Assembly: GCA_003415625.1 (NCBI GenBank)
Contig: PYIU01000001.1
Location: forward strand, 4,588,746 to 4,652,745
DNA length: 64,000 nt
Direction of reading: 5' to 3'
Source: Aquanectria penicillioides
Lineage: Eukaryota > Ascomycota > Sordariomycetes > Hypocreales > Nectriaceae
This document shows, piece by piece, positions 34,438 through 46,503 of the stretch. The notes below the pieces were generated by a model that saw nothing but the letters and a program-made list of their open reading frames with translations, was not told the DNA's origin and did no database searches. The position numbers and the translations under genes are program-made. Numbering within the stretch: position 1 is the stretch's first letter; the number at the start of each line of letters is the position of its first letter.

Positions 34438-36829
34438 CTACAACTTTCTAAACTGCTTTGACCATTTCTCGTAACCGTCAATCATTTGCTTCGTGATGTT
34501 CCGGGGCATGCGCTCCAGGGCACCCTCCATGTCCGCCATTGTCACCTGGGGCCTGGCGCCAGCCGGCTCGGCCAAGTCCTCAAAGGCGTCCTGAGCCCGG
34601 ATGCAGGCCTCGTTGCAAGCGGCTTTGATCTCGGCACCGGAGTGGCCCTCGGCGCGCCGCGCGAGCTCTGGGATGTCGATGTCCTCGGCCAGGGGCAGGC
34701 CGCGGGTGTGCACGGCGAAGACGGTCTCGCGGGCGGCCTGGTCAGGCGGGCCGACGTATAGGACTTGGTCGAATCGGCCGGGACGCATCAAGGCAGGATC
34801 GATGGCCTCGGGGCGGTTGGTGGCGGCGAGGATCAAGACGCCAGTGAGGGTTTCGAAGCCGTCCATTTCAGTGAGCAGCGTCGTGAGCATGTTGACGGCG
34901 CCGGAGCTGCGAGAGGCGGCACCCCCTGATCCAGTGCGCTGGCCGCCAATGGAGTCGATTTCATCAAAGAAGATGATGGAAGGAGAGGCGGCGCGAGCTC
35001 GTTCGAACAGAGTGCGGACAGCACGTTCGGACTCACCGACGTACATGTTGAGCAGCTCGGCACCCTTGACGGCAAAGAAGTTGAAGCCAGACTCTGTGGC
35101 CGTGGCCTGGGCTGAGAGAGTCTTGGAGCAACCAGGAGGGCCGTAGAGAAGAATACCCTTACCAGGGGAACGGAGGAAACTCTCGGGATTCTATCAAAGA
35201 CGCCAAGTCAGGAACGAGGGAAAGTATAACAAAAAAGAAATGAGGGGAACTTACCTTGTTGTATCTAATCATCCGGGTGAGGGCCTTCTTGAGAGGTTCC
35301 TGTCCACCAATATCCCGCCAATGGATAGTCGGGGGGTTCAGGTTTATGTCGTTCATGGCAGTTGCACGAGTGACGTGCAGTGCCTTTTCCAAGTCTGACT
35401 TGAGGAGATAGTGTTCCTCGGTTGACGTATCATCGCCGCCCTCCTCATCAATACGATCGCTGAAGAAGTCCATTGCATTGGACAACAACTTTTCTAGATC
35501 GTTCGGGCTGTACGCGTGCGTCCTCTCCGACACGCTGAGAAGAAGCTGGTCCTTTTCTTCTACCTTGACGGGCGGGTTGATGAATGTGAGGATCTCGAGG
35601 CGCTCTTGAGTCCGCGGGATGGGGAGCGCAATGTTCTTGCAGAACCGGGTGAGCTTTTGCAGCTTGTGAGGGACGTCGGTGAAGTAGTCGGAGCAGGTGG
35701 CAATGACCACAACCTGGGGAAGAGCATTGTTCGCAGCGGCAAAGGCAGACAGACTATCGAGTTCATCACCGATGGCCTCAATGACTGCGTCACGGTTGGA
35801 GCGGTCCTTGTTGATGAGGCCCTCGAGATCATCGATGAGAATCATGCTCGGTTGCTGAGTCTGGGCAAGCTTGAAGATCTCGCGGATCGTCGATAACTTA
35901 TCCGAGGACTTGATCCAATGCGCACGCCCCCAGTTGGTTGCAGCAATGCGCTGCAGAATAAAAGTCTTTCCAGTTCCCCGGCCGCCGTGAATGACAAGGC
36001 CGCACGACTTGCGCTCCATCTTGATGCGGAACGGGCGACAAAAACCCTTGAGAAATCTGTTGATGGCCTTGACCTGGGCCGGAAAGCCAGGGACACCGGT
36101 AATGACTAGGTCCCCGCCAGGCTCGCCGACAGAAGCACCCGCAGCCTCGCCAGGTTTCACAATGCGGATGGAAGATGTGTCGATCTTGAAGCGGGCAACA
36201 CTTGTTGCTTGAGAGTTGACATGGACAACCTTGAAGTTCCGGCGCAGCTTGTTGAGGGCCACGCCTTCGAAGACCATGCCCGGAAGATGAGCTCAGCGCG
36301 ATCTAAAGCCAAGTTAGTTAAACTGGTGTTTGCAATTTTTCGCTTTTGCCGAATGAATTTGGGCTGGCGTTGTCTAACCTAGAGAGACGCCCAACGTCGG
36401 TTCCCAGAGGATGGGATACTTCGCGGTCTTCTCCAGCTCCGACTTGTCGCCCGAGAGATCCTCGACAACAACCTCGTCTGCATCTGGCGTAGCACCGGCA
36501 AGGGTGATGCGGACATGGTCGCCCAGCTTGAACCCCGTGGCCTCCTGGAACGCGCGGGTCATCATGACAACGTTGGGGCTTAGGTTCTTCTCGGGCAGAA
36601 TCCACAGAGAGGCCTCTCGCTGGAGGTCCTCATGAACATCTTCGGAGCCGGGCTTTTGGGCAGACTCGAGCCGCTTGACGAGACAGTGCTTGCTGTTTTC
36701 GAGTGTGCCCGTCAGGGAAAGTAGAGAGTCCTTGCTGACATAGATGCGGGCAGCGCCTAGCAGACTGGATTTTTCAAGGCTGGTGTTGGCCAAAGGCCGT
36801 ACCTTGGCGTCGATGCTCGAAACGAGCAT
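34438..36829 (-). CDS. AFG2: Type II AAA-ATPase Afg2/Drg1 (pre-60S maturation)
   Basis: Cytosolic hexameric AAA-ATPase that in yeast strips Rlp24 from exported pre-60S particles. Three exons, 36829-36379, 36291-35255 and 35190-34438, give 746 residues. The N-domain covers about 1-220. D1 has a non-standard Walker A, GGRGTGKT (253-260), and Walker B ILIDDLEG, with Asp instead of the usual catalytic Glu. D2 has Walker A GPPGCSKT (513-520), the Cys-Ser form typical of Afg2/SPATA5, Walker B IIFFDEIDS and arginine-finger region AATNRPEAIDPALMRPGRFD. The acceptor of the first intron is set at GCTGAG, because earlier AGs lead into a TGA. The C-terminus ends GYEKWSKQFRKL. Confidence 0.9.
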
Positions 36830-38394
36830 ATTGGACCCTAGGGCGGTCAGTCTGGGGTGGAAGGGAGGTTGCGAAGTCGAGATGCACGTGGGGTTTAATA
36901 AGTGGGAGGGCAGGTTTTTTGTGCTTGCACACCAACTAAAAAGACATCTTGCTTGGTGCGGTTTGGTGTGGTGTGTGGTGTGTTGCGTGGGCGCGGGCGT
37001 GAAAGACTAGATTTTGTATGTTGGTGGTTAGGGATATAAAATGAGCCTGTTCTAACATGCTAGAGAATCAATTATATACTTCCATCAATTATGAAAAGCA
37101 ACATCTGTTGGCTGTTGAGTTTTTTCTCCATGAGCATGGTACGAAGGTTGCGGCTACAAGTTTGTATGCATTCACTGGGTCAGATATCGCCTATGCCACA
37201 GTATATTCAATGCATATTACGCACTGTAATTGTAGCTATGGCAAGCCATCAGAAAAGGATCAGGTCTCTTGGAATTTCAGAGGGGAATACTAAGTAACTA
37301 AATAAATAATAGTATATAGCCTAGAATCTACCCTAAAAATAGAATATAAATAAATTATTAATAAGCTTATATTATTTTTTCTTCAGGTTCTATCTTTTTT
37401 TCTCTCTCCATCCTTCTGACTACATTTTTAGTAGCACCATGGTGCTGAGTTAGAAGGTCTGCACTCTCTTGCACTGTGCGGCCACTGATCAGTGACTGAT
37501 TGAGCCAATACAAATTTGTGACCGCAACTTTCATACATTTCTCTTTCTTGGAACGGATAACTACATGTACAGGCTACATGAGGGAGTCAAAATGTTAGTA
37601 GTTGCTGTGCTGGTCTTAGGTGGCAGCTTAAGAGCTGTGATCAGACCAAGAAAGTGGGTGAGCAGCTTCCATTGGTAGTAGTATCGGCATACATCCGCGA
37701 TGACAGGTTTGTATACGGTACTCTGGCCATCAGCTTGGAATTTTCTCCAGGAAGAAATCAGTCGACAGAAGCTAGAGGTACCATATTAACCTTCCTTACT
37801 CTTGTGGCCTGCAGGAGTTGGGTTTTCTCTTTTCCTTTTTACACGTATGTCACACAGCAAGTTCAAGACAAATGTTTAAAAGCAAGTCCAGCATTGTATG
37901 TATGTATTTTGATAAATACCGTAGTTTGACATTGAGTTTGTGCAGAATCTATATTTTTGCTTCATTATTGACTCATGATTTAATGAATCTCTGTTGCTCG
38001 GGTTCATTCTGCAGAATGAAGAGAGAAAAAATGATTCACATTGAAGCCCGTTCTCTGTAGCTTGGATCGGAGAACTCCCAGTAGCCACTACCATCCGGGA
38101 AAATTGCACGCAAGCGGGCCCGAGACCTTCCAAGGGTCCCATCTTTCCCCTCAAAACCCGCCGCTAAACCACATCGGCAGTGCCCGGGCCCAATTTTCAA
38201 CGCAAGCGCAAAACACCAAGCTCGTGCATCCTTGATGCTGCTTCGTCCCCGTCTCTGGATCAAGGCCTTGACTTTGCAAAGCCTCCATCTCGCCCTCCCG
38301 CCCTCAATTGTTATACTGCCGCACGCTCCTTGACCGGGAGGAAACCCCCCCCTCCCTTCTCGACTTCCATGTGAGCCGCCGCTCCACCGCCGGC
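36830..38394. other. Divergent intergenic region with an AT-rich core
   Basis: Lies between the AFG2 start and the start of the gene at 38395. 37020-38040 is clearly AT-richer and TpA-rich than the rest of the window; 37280-37390 is almost only A and T. No open frame there looks coding. It may be a decayed, RIP-mutated repeat (inference). Confidence 0.45.
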
Positions 38395-39582
38395 ATGATC
38401 TGCCAACGATGGCTCGCCCACGCCAAGGCACCTCTCGAAGCGCACCGAGCTAGGCTCTTGACTTTCGCCCGGCCAGTCAATGCTGCTCTCCCTTCTCCTT
38501 ATTCCTTCACCTCTCCTAGGTGCTATGGGGCCGACAAAAGCCCAGACATCTGGCCATGGGACCTTCCCGGGACGAAAAGACCCGTGGTGCTGGAGGATGT
38601 AGGGACGAGCCATGACGAGTTCGCTCTGTGGAGGTTGCCGACCCGCGATCAGGCGAAGATTCAAGCCGGCGAAGAGAGAGACAGCGAGTTTTCCACAAAA
38701 TTCGGAACCAAGAAGAACATGCTCGTCATCCAGGGCCTGGGCGGCAATCTTCGAACAAGCGACTTCACCCGCCTCGCCTCTCACGACCTCTCCGACTGGG
38801 GCTCCGGCATAGACTACGGTGCGCTCGCTCCCCCCTTCTCCCCCGTACAATGATCTGCGTCATCGAAACCTACCAAAGGACCGCTCAGCTAACTGTCGAT
38901 TCCTCTAGTTTCCCAAAACCGCGACATGTGGACCCTCGAGCCCTACGGCATGTATTGCATCGCCTTCTCCTCCCAATCCGCCGCTACCATATACCGCGCC
39001 AAACTCGAGCGCCTATTCCTTCTAGCACGGCACAAGAATGGCACCAAGACGGGCTTGTGGAAGACCACCGTCCCGCAATTTATGCGCGGCGCCGATCCCG
39101 TCGAGGACGAAATAGAAGCCTACACCATCGCCCCAGGCTCCCTCAGCCGGCCGCCTTCAATTGTCGCGACCACCATCTCTAAGCCATGGATGTGGCAGTA
39201 CTACATCAACCAACTAATCAGGGACTCGGGCTTCATCGTAAAGCCCGCAATTGTCCTGCTGGAAACTACCCAAAACCCTCTCCCCACGACGGAGCTGCAG
39301 GAGCTCATCGTTCGCGATGGCCATCTCCGGGGAATGCCCTGGGCCGTCACCCAACCTCACAACCTGCTCGATCGTCTCAAAGCCAGTGAAACCCAGAATG
39401 CCGCTCGTTTATCGAAGTCACGAATCTTAACTCGGAAGTTGGAGGGACGATTCGTCCTCGTGTGCAAGTCTCCCGACATTGCCTGGGACTTTATCCGCCA
39501 CTGGAACCAGCAGTCCGTCACTCGGGATGTCGATGGCACGATAATCAGCACGTTGTTCAAGGCATCTTACATAGAAGTGTAA
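38395..39582 (+). CDS. Unknown conserved-looking protein, possibly mitochondrial
   Basis: Two exons, 38395-38818 and 38909-39582, joined across a 90-nt intron with a GTGCGC donor and CTCTAG acceptor, give 365 residues. The N-terminus (MICQRWLAHAKAPLEAHRAR) is basic and Ser/Ala-rich without acidic residues until Glu15, compatible with a mitochondrial presequence. The middle (LVIQGLGGNLRTSDFTRLA, DMWTLEPYGMYCIAFSSQ, ATIYRAKLERLFLLARHKNG) reads like an RNA-binding or ferredoxin-like fold. The C-terminal RFVLVCKSPDIAWDFIRHWN is similarly globular. I do not recognise the family. The upstream in-frame extension is leader: it is Pro-rich and lies before a good ATG. Confidence 0.72.
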
Positions 39583-40314
39583 CAATAGAACCAGTAAACA
39601 ATAGCCGACCAAAAAAATAAAAAAAGAATGAAAACAGCAAAAGTAATAAAAGAGATGTCTTCCCCTCCCATATGCGCGCATGCCTGTTTTTGTCCTCCTC
39701 TCAGCGGCGACCTCTGTTTCAGAGCTAGACTCTGTACTGTCTTCGTCGTATCCACGTTTCTCATCATCTTTCCTACCATTCTCGACGCCTGGCCCCCCTA
39801 CACCTCTTCGGTGGACTACTTCTATGCAGGTATCAAGACTCTTTGCATCAAAGCCGCAAGATAATAAAAAAAAAAAAAACAAGGCACACAACGGTAGCAA
39901 CATGTATTAGACCCAGATCAAAAACCGAAACTCCAGACCATATTTGCTCTCTAAGGGATTGGGAAGGCCGGCCGGGGCGAATAGACATGACCCTAGCCTC
40001 CCGTGTGTGATTGCGTCTCCTTCTTCATAATGGCTGAGATTGCTGCGCTCTGTGGCCTTCCTCTCGTCTTCTCACACCTGCACAGTCAAGCCTCCACACT
40101 CTCGAAGCCTCCTCTCCTCTGCCATCAATTCTCTCCCCTCTCCTCTTTCCTCTCTCCTTCCTCCTCTCAGTTCTTGGGTGGTCCTCGCAGACACAATGGT
40201 TGGTAAACGCGACGCGTCAAGGTAGCTAAAGTACGTAAGATGTAAAAGAAAAAAAAATAACGAAGAGCAAGCCAATAACGACAGATGCAAGTTGCTTTCA
40301 TCCCAGATGGGCGT
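39583..40314. other. Convergent 3' intergenic spacer
   Basis: Contains two A-runs (39608-39628 region and 39866-39880) and CT-rich sequence at 40100-40180. No gene. Confidence 0.4.
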
Positions 40315-41378
40315 TTAGCAGCACTTGCTACCGCCGCTCTCGCTCTTCTCGTTTACGTTGACGCCGCTTGCCGAGGGCTGTTCGTTCTTGGAGTTGTCGA
40401 TGAGGCGCTTCTTGATGTCGGCGGCTAGGCTGTAAAAGGCCTTGTCGATGTTGATGTTGCTCTTGGCGGAGACCTCGAGGAAGGGGATGCCTAGCTCGTC
40501 GGCAAGGGCCTGGCCTTGTTCGGTCGAGACGACACGCTTCTCCTCCCAGTCGCACTTGTTACCGATCAGGATCTTGTTAACGCCTTCGGTGGCGTGCTGC
40601 TCGACATTTGCGAACCAGGTACGGATGTCTGCGGTGGGGTGACACGGTGTCAGCTTTTCCTTTCGCAAATTGGGCAGCGACAGCATCAGAGGGAGGTTTA
40701 AGAGGCATTCGTTTTGGGGTTGGGGCGGGCGAGGCGCAGGCAACGGGAAATGACGGTGATGACGATGATGACAGAGCCCAACACTACGACAGAGCTCACC
40801 AGGCCGAAAACCCAGTAACGAGATAGGAATGATTAAAAAAAAAACGAATAGAACATACTGTTGAAGGAGCGCTCATCGGTGACGTCGTATACGAGGAGGA
40901 TGCCCATGGCACCGCGGTAGTAGGCGGTGGTGATGGTGCGGAATCGCTCCTGGCCGGCGGTGTCCCAGATCTGCAGCTTGACGCGCTTTCCATCGAGCTC
41001 AATGGTCCTGATCTTGAAATCGATGCCGATGGTGGTGATGAAGGACGGGGTAAACGAGTCTTCGCTGAAGCGCAGCAGACAGCACGACTTTCCGACGCCG
41101 GAATCGCCTATCAGCAGCAGCTTGATCTATCATGGCGGGATCGGGTTAGCGGGCGGGAGTTGCAAGGCATAAAGGAGGAGGGCTCGGGCTCGGAGGGGAG
41201 GGCCAGCGTCGTCGGGCCTCTGCGGTGTCCTGTCTGGCACGAACACCAGCCCAGGGCGTTGCGATGGGATGGGAAGACGCAGGACGCAGGACGCAGAACG
41301 CAGGGGGCCGGTATGGCGGGCAGCGGGCGGTGGGGGGAGGGATCGTACCAGGAAGTCATAGTTGCGATTACTCGACAT
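40315..41378 (-). CDS. SEC4: Rab GTPase Sec4/Rab8 family (exocytosis)
   Basis: Secretory-vesicle GTPase that works with the exocyst at growing tips. Three exons, 41378-41349, 41126-40859 and 40628-40315, give 203 residues. P-loop GDSGVGKS at 17-24, switch [11 protein letters not shown] at 41-50 (Rab8/Sec4-type effector sequence), switch [22 protein letters not shown] from 64, NKCDWEEKR and SAKSNINID guanine-binding motifs are all intact. The C-terminal GGSKCC is a double-Cys geranylgeranylation signal. The first coding exon is only 30 nt ([10 protein letters not shown]). Length fits Sec4/SrgA proteins (about 205). The 41.4-41.7 kb leader region is rich in GGTAGG repeats. Confidence 0.95.
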
Positions 41379-41560
41379 GGTGACGGATGGGGGGAACGAC
41401 GATGGGAGCGGCAGCGGCAGCGATGACTGAAGCGACGGAGAGGCGAAGTGGCGGGACGGGGAGGAGGGAGAGTTGAGGTCGTCTCGGGGGCAGGGTTTGG
41501 AGTGTCGTCGGAGGAGATGGAGATGGAGATATGGGGACGAGGATGGGGTTGGGACAAGCC

Positions 41561-41700
41561 AAATAGGTAGGTAGGTCAGTAGGTCAGTTAGGTGGGTAGG
41601 TAGGTAGTGCGTCGGTACGGTACAGCACAGCACAGCAGGTAGGCAGGCAGGTAGTAAGTAGGCTGGCAGGCTGGTAGGCTGGTGGTAGGCGGCAGGTAAG
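41561..41700. repeat. GGTAGG/GGCAGG short tandem repeat tract
   Basis: Irregular tandem arrays of TAGG, GTAGGT and GGCTGGTA units. It is the complement of the TACC motif seen at 17.1 and 26.6 kb. Confidence 0.7.
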
Positions 41701-42435
41701 TGGGTTAACGTCAGGCCCGGGCTCTAGGTGGTCCAGGTGGCCCAGGTGGGCGGGCTGGCGGCAGGTGACGATGTGTGTGTGGGATGTCGCGGTACCGGCT
41801 TAGCAGACGAGCAGGTGGGTGCGGATAGAGCACAGTATGGTGATGGTAGTCATGGTACAAGGCTACAGCACGGAGCGAGACGAGACAAGCCCAGCACACA
41901 AGGCGTTCGTGCAGTGACGACAGCCACCACGGCCACCACGGCCACCACGACGGCGGCGGGCTGGGTGGGCTGGCGGGAAACTCCCTGTGCTGCTGCGGCG
42001 GCGGCATCTACGTAGCGCGCATCGCCCACCCCAAAGCCCAAAGGGCCATCACATCGCCCACCGGGGCTAACTTGAAGAGGGCCAAGACGCCCAAGAGGCC
42101 TATGAGGGGCGCTGGAAAGGCGGCACGTAGCGACCACAAACCCGCTATCTCTAAGGGGCCGGGGGGGACAAAGGAGGCGCCTGAGTGCGCTGAGAGTATT
42201 GGGGCTAGACGGGTTAGAGAAAACGGCCACGCCGGTTGTTTGACCTAGGCCCGTTTTGGCAGGGTGAGGGGAGAGGGAGGGGGTGGTCGCGCGCGAACAT
42301 CGCATTACCTACATGTACCAGCACAGGCACCCAACACCCAGAGTTGACCATAGTTTTTCCCTTTGCTGCTTTGGAAGCACGGCTTTTTGACTGACTCGAC
42401 CATCGAGAAGGCCCTTCGGTGACCGCCGATGGGTC

Positions 42436-42471
42436 TTTTTTTTTTTTTTTTTTTAATTTTTTTTTTTTTTT
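42436..42471. repeat. T19-AA-T15 homopolymer tract
   Basis: Nineteen T, two A, fifteen T. It is followed about 60 nt later by an A-run at about 42531-42541. Confidence 0.85.
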
Positions 42472-42820
42472 ACGGAGTTACGCGGGTTTCGCTTCTTATT
42501 GAACCCCAGTGACGTCGGAGCCGACCATCTTAAAAAAAAAAATTGGCAATGGAATTAAACCTGGTTTCGGCGGGGCAAGACAAGGCAGCGGAATTAAACG
42601 CGGAAGGGAGACAAACGTGCCTATGTAGCACATAGTCAACCTGCTCTCGCTCTGACTTGTTGCTAGCATGCAAAGTAGGTTGGCAGGGGACAGGCAGCGG
42701 GCTTTATCCAATCGCCCAGTCTAGTCACTTGATGCTCGGTTTCGCAAAGCTGTCGGCCTTTGACTTATGGTTAGTTGACGACTTGGAGTTGTACATGGCC
42801 GGCTCGGCCAATGAACGGGA

Positions 42821-42850
42821 CAGCACACGACAGCACACGACAGCACACGA
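42821..42850. repeat. Three perfect copies of CAGCACACGA
   Basis: A 10-nt unit is repeated three times without mismatch, followed by CAGGA units to about 42864. Confidence 0.85.
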
Positions 42851-44498
42851 CAGGACAGGACAGGGTGTCTTTCACATGGGCTCGGAGCGGTATGAGCTGG
42901 GTCCCGATAGAGGAGCACCTAGGCTCCAGCATATCTACCCTTTTCACATGATAGTCTTCTACCTCCAACAGGCATGGTTTTTCGTCCATCTGCCCTCTCT
43001 GCATTGACTTGGAAGCACCCCTGCCATCCAGGTCTTGTAAGCCTGATGATCACCGCCGCCAAGACGACAGATGGGGGGTGAATTGCTTCATACTTGCCCA
43101 ATCGGTCGAACCTCCCGGGTTTGACACGCGACTGATGTTCCAACACCCACATACGTAACGCCTCTTTTTCTTCTTGTTCTATTTGCTTTGCTTATTATCG
43201 CCGATTCATGATCCTGTACGACAACGCAGCAGCATTAAACTGCCAGTTACCGCTATTGCTGCTGCTGCCAGTGCCAACTCCATAGCCTGAATAGCGCCAC
43301 GCATGCAAATTGTTCAGGCACATCCGTTGACGACGACCTGCTCTTTTGGCCTTGGGGCTCCTACGGGCTCCTCCGGGGACTGAGACTGGGACTGCCTGGA
43401 TTGGTTGGCATTCGGTTTCACACTCCATATCTAGCTGAGTCAGTGCGCGCCGTCCAGAACTTGGAGGGAAAAGCCGCCGTCAACTCGCATTGCCTCGTGG
43501 TTGACTCGTACCGGTGCCACCACAGCCTCAGCATTCCAGACCCCTGAGGCTGCCATGAGGAGGCCCAGCCGTTTGTGGCGCTGCATTTGCTTTGCTGATG
43601 TCCTCCTTGGGCTTTCCGTAGATTCTTTCCTTTTCCCGTTCGGCCCTCTCCTTCAAAGCAACAGGGCAAGTGAAGAAAAAAAAGTCAAGCCCGCCAGCGG
43701 CGCCGCCACCAGTTTTTTTTTTTCGTCCTTTTTTCTTCCCCTCCACTACAGGGTCTCGACGTCATCATTGCCACTTGAGCCTCTGAGCCGTAAATCAACG
43801 TCAGTGACGATGGCATGCCTGGGACCTCATGATCCATGCTCAGCCACATTCGACTGCTTCAAGCCCACACATGACGCATAGTAATGTCCCCTCCTCATCA
43901 ATGTCTCCGCCTCAAGTACACACGTAATTATGTATTCGTATATCCGAGGGTTTTCAAGACCCTTCGTCTGACTGGTTCAAAACCCACTGTTTCAACGCCC
44001 TCCCGTTGGACACTGTCTCATTCCTCTTGCAATCAAATCAATCTGGCACGTCACCGCACTGGGCCACGTTCACAGAGGAAACTAGGTGGGCCTGGGTGTC
44101 GTCCAACGACAATGTTGCAATCTCACCTATACCCACTTTGGCTCTCAGCCTCATAACTGACTTTCAACGACACATCAACAATCACATAACAGTCACAGGG
44201 GAAAAAAGAATGGAAATGTTGCGACAGCAAAATTCATCGTATTGAGTCAATTGCTCGTATAGCCGTCGTAAAGTGGTTTTTCTCCTTTTAACTTGTACAA
44301 AATCCCCGATCCAGCCATGCCGTTCTCCAGGTCCAGATCCAGTCACCAAAAAGAATCGAAGTCATGAAGAAAAAAAAAGAAAAAAAAGCCATATCCAATT
44401 GTACATAAGTCGAAGTGAAGGCCCTCCAGAGAGATAAAACGTATGGACATGATGGTCCCTTATTCATTGTCGTTGCTCAAGTTGTTGAGAGGTTTTGC

Positions 44499-46158
44499 TT
44501 AATCGCACTTGCCAAAGGCCGACTGGCAGCCGCAGCTGCAGTGGCGGGTCTTGCGACCGCAGCGGCCCTTCTTGGAGCAGCAGTCGCCAAATGCACTGCC
44601 CTGGCAGGTCTGGCCAGTCTCACCACCGCATCGTCCATCCTTGGAAACCTTCAGGCCGGTGTTGCTGCCGGAGCTTGGGGAAGTCTGCGCAGGAACGGAA
44701 GAGTAAGTAGGCGAGGGAGCGTCGGTCTCAGCGGCATCGGTCTCCTCGGGAGCTTCATAGGACTCAGTCTCAGTCTGCTTAGCAGAGGACTCATCAGTAG
44801 CAGAGGGCTCCTCGTAAGCCTCGGAGGTGTTCTCAGCGGACGACTCGCCAGTGGTGGCAGCAGCCTTGCTGGTGGCGGTAGTGGCGGGCTGCTGATAGAC
44901 GGAGCTGGCCTTTGCAGAAGAGGTGGCCTGGGCAGTAGCAGTGGCCTTGCTGGTGGAAGAAGAGCCGGAGCCGGAGTTGCTGCTGCTGCCGTCGACGGGG
45001 GTGGTCTGGAAGCTGCCGTAAGGAGCGGGAAGGGGGCCAGGGACATCAGCGTTGACCTCGGACAGGTCGAAGTCGGGAAGGCCGTTGTAGTTTCCGGCGC
45101 TGCATTGGTCGTTGATCTTCTGGCAGTAGTTGTTCCAGGTAGTGCAGCCTCGCTGGCCGCTGGGGGGGTCGCTGGCCCAGCAGGTGTCGGCCTGGTCCCA
45201 GCATTGCTTGGCAGTAGCCCAGCAGCCGTCTTGGGTGGAGAAATTGTCGACAGCCTTACCGCACCAGTTGGCGTTCCTGGCCAGGCAGCCCGAGGGGCAG
45301 ACACCGACCTCCTGGGTGTGCTTCTCACCAACTTTGCTGGAGGTGGGAATGTAGACCTCAGGACCGGGCATGGGGTAGGCACCCAGGGGCTTTTCGTAGA
45401 GGTTGAAAGACAGAGCGGCCTCACCAGCCTTGACGTAACCGGGGATGCTCACGTTGTACTTGTCAGGAATATCGAGGTCAATCTCGGGACCGTTCTCGAT
45501 GAAGATCTGGGCGCAACCAGCGTAGAACTGAGGGTCGCCATCCGAGGCGGCGTGCAGGGCGAGAATCTCAGGGCGGACAAGGTAGTAGCCGGATGGGAGA
45601 CCGGTGGGCAGGTCAACGGAAAGGTGTCCGTTGTTAGCGCGGAGGGTGTCGACACACCAGGTGTCCGTCTCGACATTGTAGCCATCCTCCCAGATCTTGA
45701 ACCAGCCGGCGCCAGAAGGAGCAGTCTTCATAATGTCGTCGACCTTCTTGACGTAGACGGCGCAAGGACCCTTGTGACCCTCGGCGATGACACCAGCCGA
45801 TTGGTAAGAGGGAGACTCACGGAACTCAAAGGTCAGCCGAGCACCGCTGGAAGCAGGGCAGACAAAGTTGACGGCGACGTCGCCGTTAGCATCTGAGGTA
45901 TATCATGTTAGTTCAGCTCTGCCATAGACATATCGCAATTGCGTTCGAATACGCAAGCGTAACGAGAGAGGGAAAACACATACTGCACGCCATGTTCTTT
46001 CCGTCAACGGGGTAGATGGGGCTGTTGGCCGTGGAGCCATCGCTGGGCTGGCGGACACAGGTTCCGTCACCCTGGTTCTTGCCATCAATGTAGAAGGTGG
46101 TGAAGAGGGTGTGGGCATTGGCCACGGAGGCGAGGCCAAGAGCGGTTAAGAACTTCAT
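44499..46158 (-). CDS. Secreted AA9 lytic polysaccharide monooxygenase with a degenerate hevein-like C-terminal module
   Basis: Copper enzyme that oxidatively cleaves cellulose or related glucans outside the cell. Two exons, 46158-45984 and 45892-44499, give 522 residues. Signal peptide MKFLTALGLASVANA (1-15) is followed by the mature N-terminal His16, the first copper ligand. The second His172 lies in LALHAASDGDPQFYAG, and Gln180 and axial Tyr182 are present. A Cys-rich segment (about 250-330, QDGCWATAKQCWDQADTCW), a long Ser/Thr/Ala/Glu-rich linker (about 350-470), and a CBM18/hevein-like module (about 477-522) follow. The module keeps the Cys framework, but its aromatic binding positions are Lys, Arg and His. 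A plain antisense open frame spans most of the gene and is an artefact of GC bias. Confidence 0.93.
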
Positions 46159-46503
46159 GGTGAAAGACGTTTCGTTTGAGAGTTGAGAAGTGGACCAAGG
46201 GTAAAATGAAGCGGAAAGACCGGTTTCTGCTTTGGAGCCTCTAGGGCGAAGAAAGTTGTTGCTGTGAGTCGTTGGAAGGGAGCGAAAAGGCCTTGATGGC
46301 AGCAAGCAAAGGAGAGAACGAGTCCGGGAAAGGAATCAGTGAGTGAATGAATGAATGGATAGAGCAAAAGAAGGAATGAATCTCTGCTAGAGAGAGTGAA
46401 GTAAAGAAACACACAGAAGAACAACTTCTCAACACCAGATTGAGGATGAAGGGTGACGAAGGGTAGGGGAGCAAGAACATGATTGAACGGGATGGCGGGC
46501 CTT

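Larger units (their letters stand above)
41379..44498. other. 3.1-kb intergenic region upstream of SEC4
   Basis: Carries the SEC4 promoter and leader, GGTAGG-type repeats (41561-41700), a T-tract pair (42436-42471), a 10-nt minisatellite (42821-42850) and other non-coding sequence up to the 3' flank of the LPMO gene. No gene is supported. Confidence 0.4.

Noticed and set aside
42436..42471. Long T tract considered as the tail of a retroposed element or processed pseudogene
   Set aside because: No coding remnant or target-site duplication is visible. The shared GCCGATGGGTCTTTTTT string with 34.0 kb is too short to define an element.
42428..42711. Rho-independent-type terminator before the T-run
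   Set aside because: Not relevant for RNA polymerase II genes, and no stable GC hairpin precedes the tract.
44415..45896. 493-codon open frame on the + strand, Gly/Leu/Ala-rich
   Set aside because: It is the antisense shadow of the AA9 LPMO, produced by strong GC bias at third positions.
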